From assembly GCA_035532215.1 (NCBI GenBank), contig DATKRK010000446.1, forward strand, positions 1 to 34,635: 34,635 bases of DNA, in the 5' to 3' direction. The first letter of the stretch is position 1, and each line of letters opens with the position of its first letter. Origin of the DNA: JAICIG01 sp035532215. Lineage in GTDB: Bacteria > Planctomycetota > Planctomycetia > Pirellulales > JAICIG01. Shown here in pieces: positions 32,919 to 34,635 of this stretch. The notes beneath the pieces are model-generated. The model saw only the letters and a list, made by a program, of their open reading frames with translations, was not told where the DNA came from and did no database searches. Position numbers and translations under genes: made by a program.

Positions 32919-33030
32919 GCGGCGGACGAAGCGGCGATCTGCGGTTTGCAAGGCGCAGTTCGTCGGCCGCGCAAATCGATCAGCAACGAATGGGTTAGTC
33001 GAACGCAAGAGTCCTTTGGAGCGAGCAACC

Positions 33031-33864
33031 ATGAGCGAAACGCGAATTCTTTCGGGGCAAACCGCCTGGATCACCGGCTCTTCGCGCGGGCTGGGGCGGG
33101 TGATGGCCGAAGAACTGTGCCGCTTGGGCGCCAAGGTCGCCGTACACGGCACGCGGCCCGATAGCCCGCGAACCTTCGGCGAAGGCGAAACCATGCAGCA
33201 ATTGGCCGACGAAATTGCCCGGCGGAACTCGGGCGAGGCGATGCCCGTCTGGGGCGACGTCTGCCAGGAGGCCGAAGTCCGCCGCATCGCGGGCGAAATT
33301 CGCCAGCGCTTTGGGCGCATCGATCTGTTGGTCTGCTGCGCCGGCGGAGACATCGGCGCCGGCGGTACGGCCGTCGGTCGCGGCGGACGGCCGGAGGCAG
33401 ACGATTGCTTGAACATCTCGCTCGACGATCTGCGCAGCGTGCTCGACCGCAACCTGCTTTCCGCGATGCTCTGCTGCCGCGAAGTCGCCCCCGAAATGAT
33501 GTCGCGGAAGAGCGGCCGGATCGTCACCATCGGCAGCATTGCCGGCTGCTACGGCCGGCCGACCGGCTCGATCTACGCCGTGGCCAAGGCGGCCGTTCAC
33601 GAATTCACGCGCTGCCTGGCCGAACAACTCAAGCCGCACAACATCCCGGTCAACTGCGTGGCGCCGGGCGGAACCGTCACCGAGCGCTTCTTGCGGATTC
33701 ACGAGATCGACCAAGGCCGTCTCATCACCGAAGGCACGCTCGACCGCTACGGCCGCCCACACGAAGTGGCCAGCGTCGTCGGCTTCCTCTGCTCGCCCGG
33801 CGCCGGCTTCATCAGCGGGCAAGTGATCCGCGTGGATGGGGGATCCCAGACGTTTCCCTGCTGA
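33031..33864 (+). CDS. SDR-family NAD(P)-dependent oxidoreductase
   Basis: A 277-residue classical SDR: TGSSRGLG (15-22) for nucleotide binding, CCAGG in place of NNAG, IVTIGSIAG (catalytic Ser), active-site Y182-x3-K186 (IYAVAK) and the C-terminal FISGQVIRVDGGSQTF typical of 3-oxoacyl-ACP-reductase-like members. Residues 44-60 and 104-126 carry inserts (TRPDSPRTFGEGE; GGDIGAGGTAVGRGGRPEADD) longer than usual. ATG 33031 has TTTGGAG upstream. Cytosolic, substrate unknown. Confidence 0.9.
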   Translation: MSETRILSGQTAWITGSSRGLGRVMAEELCRLGAKVAVHGTRPDSPRTFGEGETMQQLADEIARRNSGEAMPVWGDVCQEAEVRRIAGEIRQRFGRIDLLVCCAGGDIGAGGTAVGRGGRPEADDCLNISLDDLRSVLDRNLLSAMLCCREVAPEMMSRKSGRIVTIGSIAGCYGRPTGSIYAVAKAAVHEFTRCLAEQLKPHNIPVNCVAPGGTVTERFLRIHEIDQGRLITEGTLDRYGRPHEVASVVGFLCSPGAGFISGQVIRVDGGSQTFPC

Positions 33865-34254
33865 GCGGGTGGCGGAGCGTTGCGAAGGGCAGACCGCGAG
33901 GGGAGGCGACGTTTTTCGGAAGGAGATGTGGGGATGCGGAGGAGATGGCGAAAAAGGGGAGTGTCATTTTCAAACGAAAGGTAGAATTTCCCGTTCCGCC
34001 CTGGAGATGACTGAGAAGGGACGTTCAACGTTTCGAGCAAAGCGTATAATGTCCGCTTCTGGCGCTTCCGTCGGGCCGACGAAGGCAGTGGGAAGCAGCG
34101 GGTCACGGCGAAAGCCTTGAGAAACGCGAGTATCACGGGGTGTTTTCTGGTTGCTGATTCGACTTGCCGCACTGCCTGGCTGCCCACCTGAAACGAACAC
34201 GCGTCCGGGGGAGGCATTCTTGGAGTCAGCGGCATATTAACGACAAATAAAGCC
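33865..34254. other. Intergenic region with possible decayed palindromic elements
   Basis: 390 bp without a convincing gene. Two imperfect inverted pairs, near 33950-33996 (GAAAAAGGGGAGTGTCATTT and a poor inverse) and 34013-34056 (GAAGGGACGTTCAACGTTTC and GAGCAAAGCGTATAATGTCC), resemble the GGGGACATTC element family at 4993 and 11633 but with many mismatches. The right part shows nothing recognisable. Confidence 0.35.
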
Positions 34255-34551
34255 ATGCGTGAACTTCTAACCGACCTCAAGATACTAGCTGACGCTGCAC
34301 GCGACGACCACGCAAAGCAGCGATTCGCGTCTTACGGCGACTACATCGCGGAATTCAATCGCTTGCTTCTGGCCATTGAAGCCGAGACAGGTGACACTGG
34401 TATTGAGAGAATCGAATCTCTTCCAGACGGCTCGTTCTCGATGCTAGGGCCTGGTTTTGGCACAAACCCGGAGAAGCAAAAACTTCGCGAAATCGTTAGG
34501 GGCGAGGATTTAATAACTTCCCCGAAAGCAATAGGGTCATCGTGGAAGTAA
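34255..34551 (+). CDS. Small hypothetical protein, 3' end in a repeat
   Basis: A 98-residue frame starting MRELLTDLKILADAARDDHAKQRFASYGDYIAEFNRLL, a helical, charged start with good coding character, followed by GDTGIERIESLPDGSFSMLGPGFG. The last residues (from LITSPKAIG) are coded by the GATTTAATAACTTCCC repeat at 34507-34522, so the native C terminus may have been replaced. I do not recognise a family. Base composition is a little lower than in the neighbours. A real but possibly truncated gene is the likeliest reading. Confidence 0.5.
   Translation: MRELLTDLKILADAARDDHAKQRFASYGDYIAEFNRLLLAIEAETGDTGIERIESLPDGSFSMLGPGFGTNPEKQKLREIVRGEDLITSPKAIGSSWK
34507..34522. repeat. Copy of the GATTAAATAACTTCCC repeat
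   Basis: GATTTAATAACTTCCC matches the left end of the 840-bp segment (10363-10378) at 15 of 16 bases and, like the copy in the truncated gene at 11187-11202, it follows the codons GAG or GGC-GAG directly. Confidence 0.6.
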
Positions 34552-34635
34552 GACGTAGTTCCAATTGGGTAGTACACGGTCGAAGCGCACGTGCGCATGC
34601 ATATGATCGATGAAATCGTCGGTAGCTTGAACGCC

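Noticed and set aside
33836..34120. Small Gly/Arg/Ser-rich frame with GGAAGGAG ahead of an internal ATG
   Set aside because: Its sequence is coded by decayed palindromic repeats and has no protein-like conservation pattern.
34341..34598. Minus-strand 85-codon frame at the right edge
   Set aside because: It mirrors the plus-strand small gene and passes through the 16-mer repeat; the plus-strand product is more protein-like.
1..34635. tRNA, rRNA, riboswitch, CRISPR array or replication origin
   Set aside because: I looked for T-loop motifs, rRNA cores, known riboswitch cores, spacer-repeat arrays and DnaA-box clusters and saw none; a covariance-model scan would be needed for certainty.

Overview
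The window is high-GC bacterial chromosome. Long open antisense frames, several classes of dispersed palindromic repeats, many secreted or lipoprotein genes and a general lack of strong Shine-Dalgarno sites together suggest a planctomycete, probably of the Pirellulales type; this is inferred from style and gene content, since no rRNA or tRNA is present. I recognise about 26 protein genes, mostly chromosomal housekeeping or metabolic genes, with one repeat-rich accessory patch (about 9.1-13.4 kb).

Layout. 1-5 kb: tail of a zinc-ribbon protein, a UreH/TauE-like membrane transporter with a His-rich loop, a class V PLP enzyme, then a translationally coupled FAD oxidoreductase and radical SAM protein. 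5-9 kb: a lone type II secretion/pilus F-family protein, a CLC chloride channel with CBS domains, and protein-L-isoaspartate methyltransferase. 9-13.4 kb: an orphan NMT1-like binding lipoprotein, a RAYT-type HUH transposase relic framed by mirror-image REP palindromes, a truncated sulfatase-modifying-factor-type gene, a duplicated fragment of a deacetylase gene, a hypothetical gene and a lower-GC DUF4145/HEPN-like gene. 13.3-15.5 kb: a two-gene operon of isochorismatase-like hydrolase and Tat-exported polysaccharide deacetylase. 15.8-18.1 kb: a hybrid histidine kinase whose linker is built from a dispersed DNA repeat. 18.2-24.3 kb: a co-directional cluster of SDR, fused E1 alpha/beta 2-oxoacid dehydrogenase, E2 acyltransferase and a secreted double-cyclase protein. 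24.5-28.4 kb: SDR, GH15 glucoamylase/trehalase-like enzyme, zinc-ribbon membrane protein and a frameshifted small membrane protein. 28.7-34.6 kb: SerC, acidic lipoprotein, secreted hypothetical, alpha/beta hydrolase, SDR and a small hypothetical.

The most noteworthy points are: (i) the 18.2-24.3 kb cluster, in which the SDR has Met where the catalytic Lys should be, E2 carries two subunit-binding domains, and the two cyclase domains have lost complementary halves of the metal-binding motif; (ii) the REP/RAYT unit, whose transposase has a stop codon just before its catalytic tyrosine; (iii) the kinase linker made of three direct and three inverted copies of a repeat also found between genes; and (iv) at least five families of short palindromic repeats, two of which sit at the ends of truncated genes.
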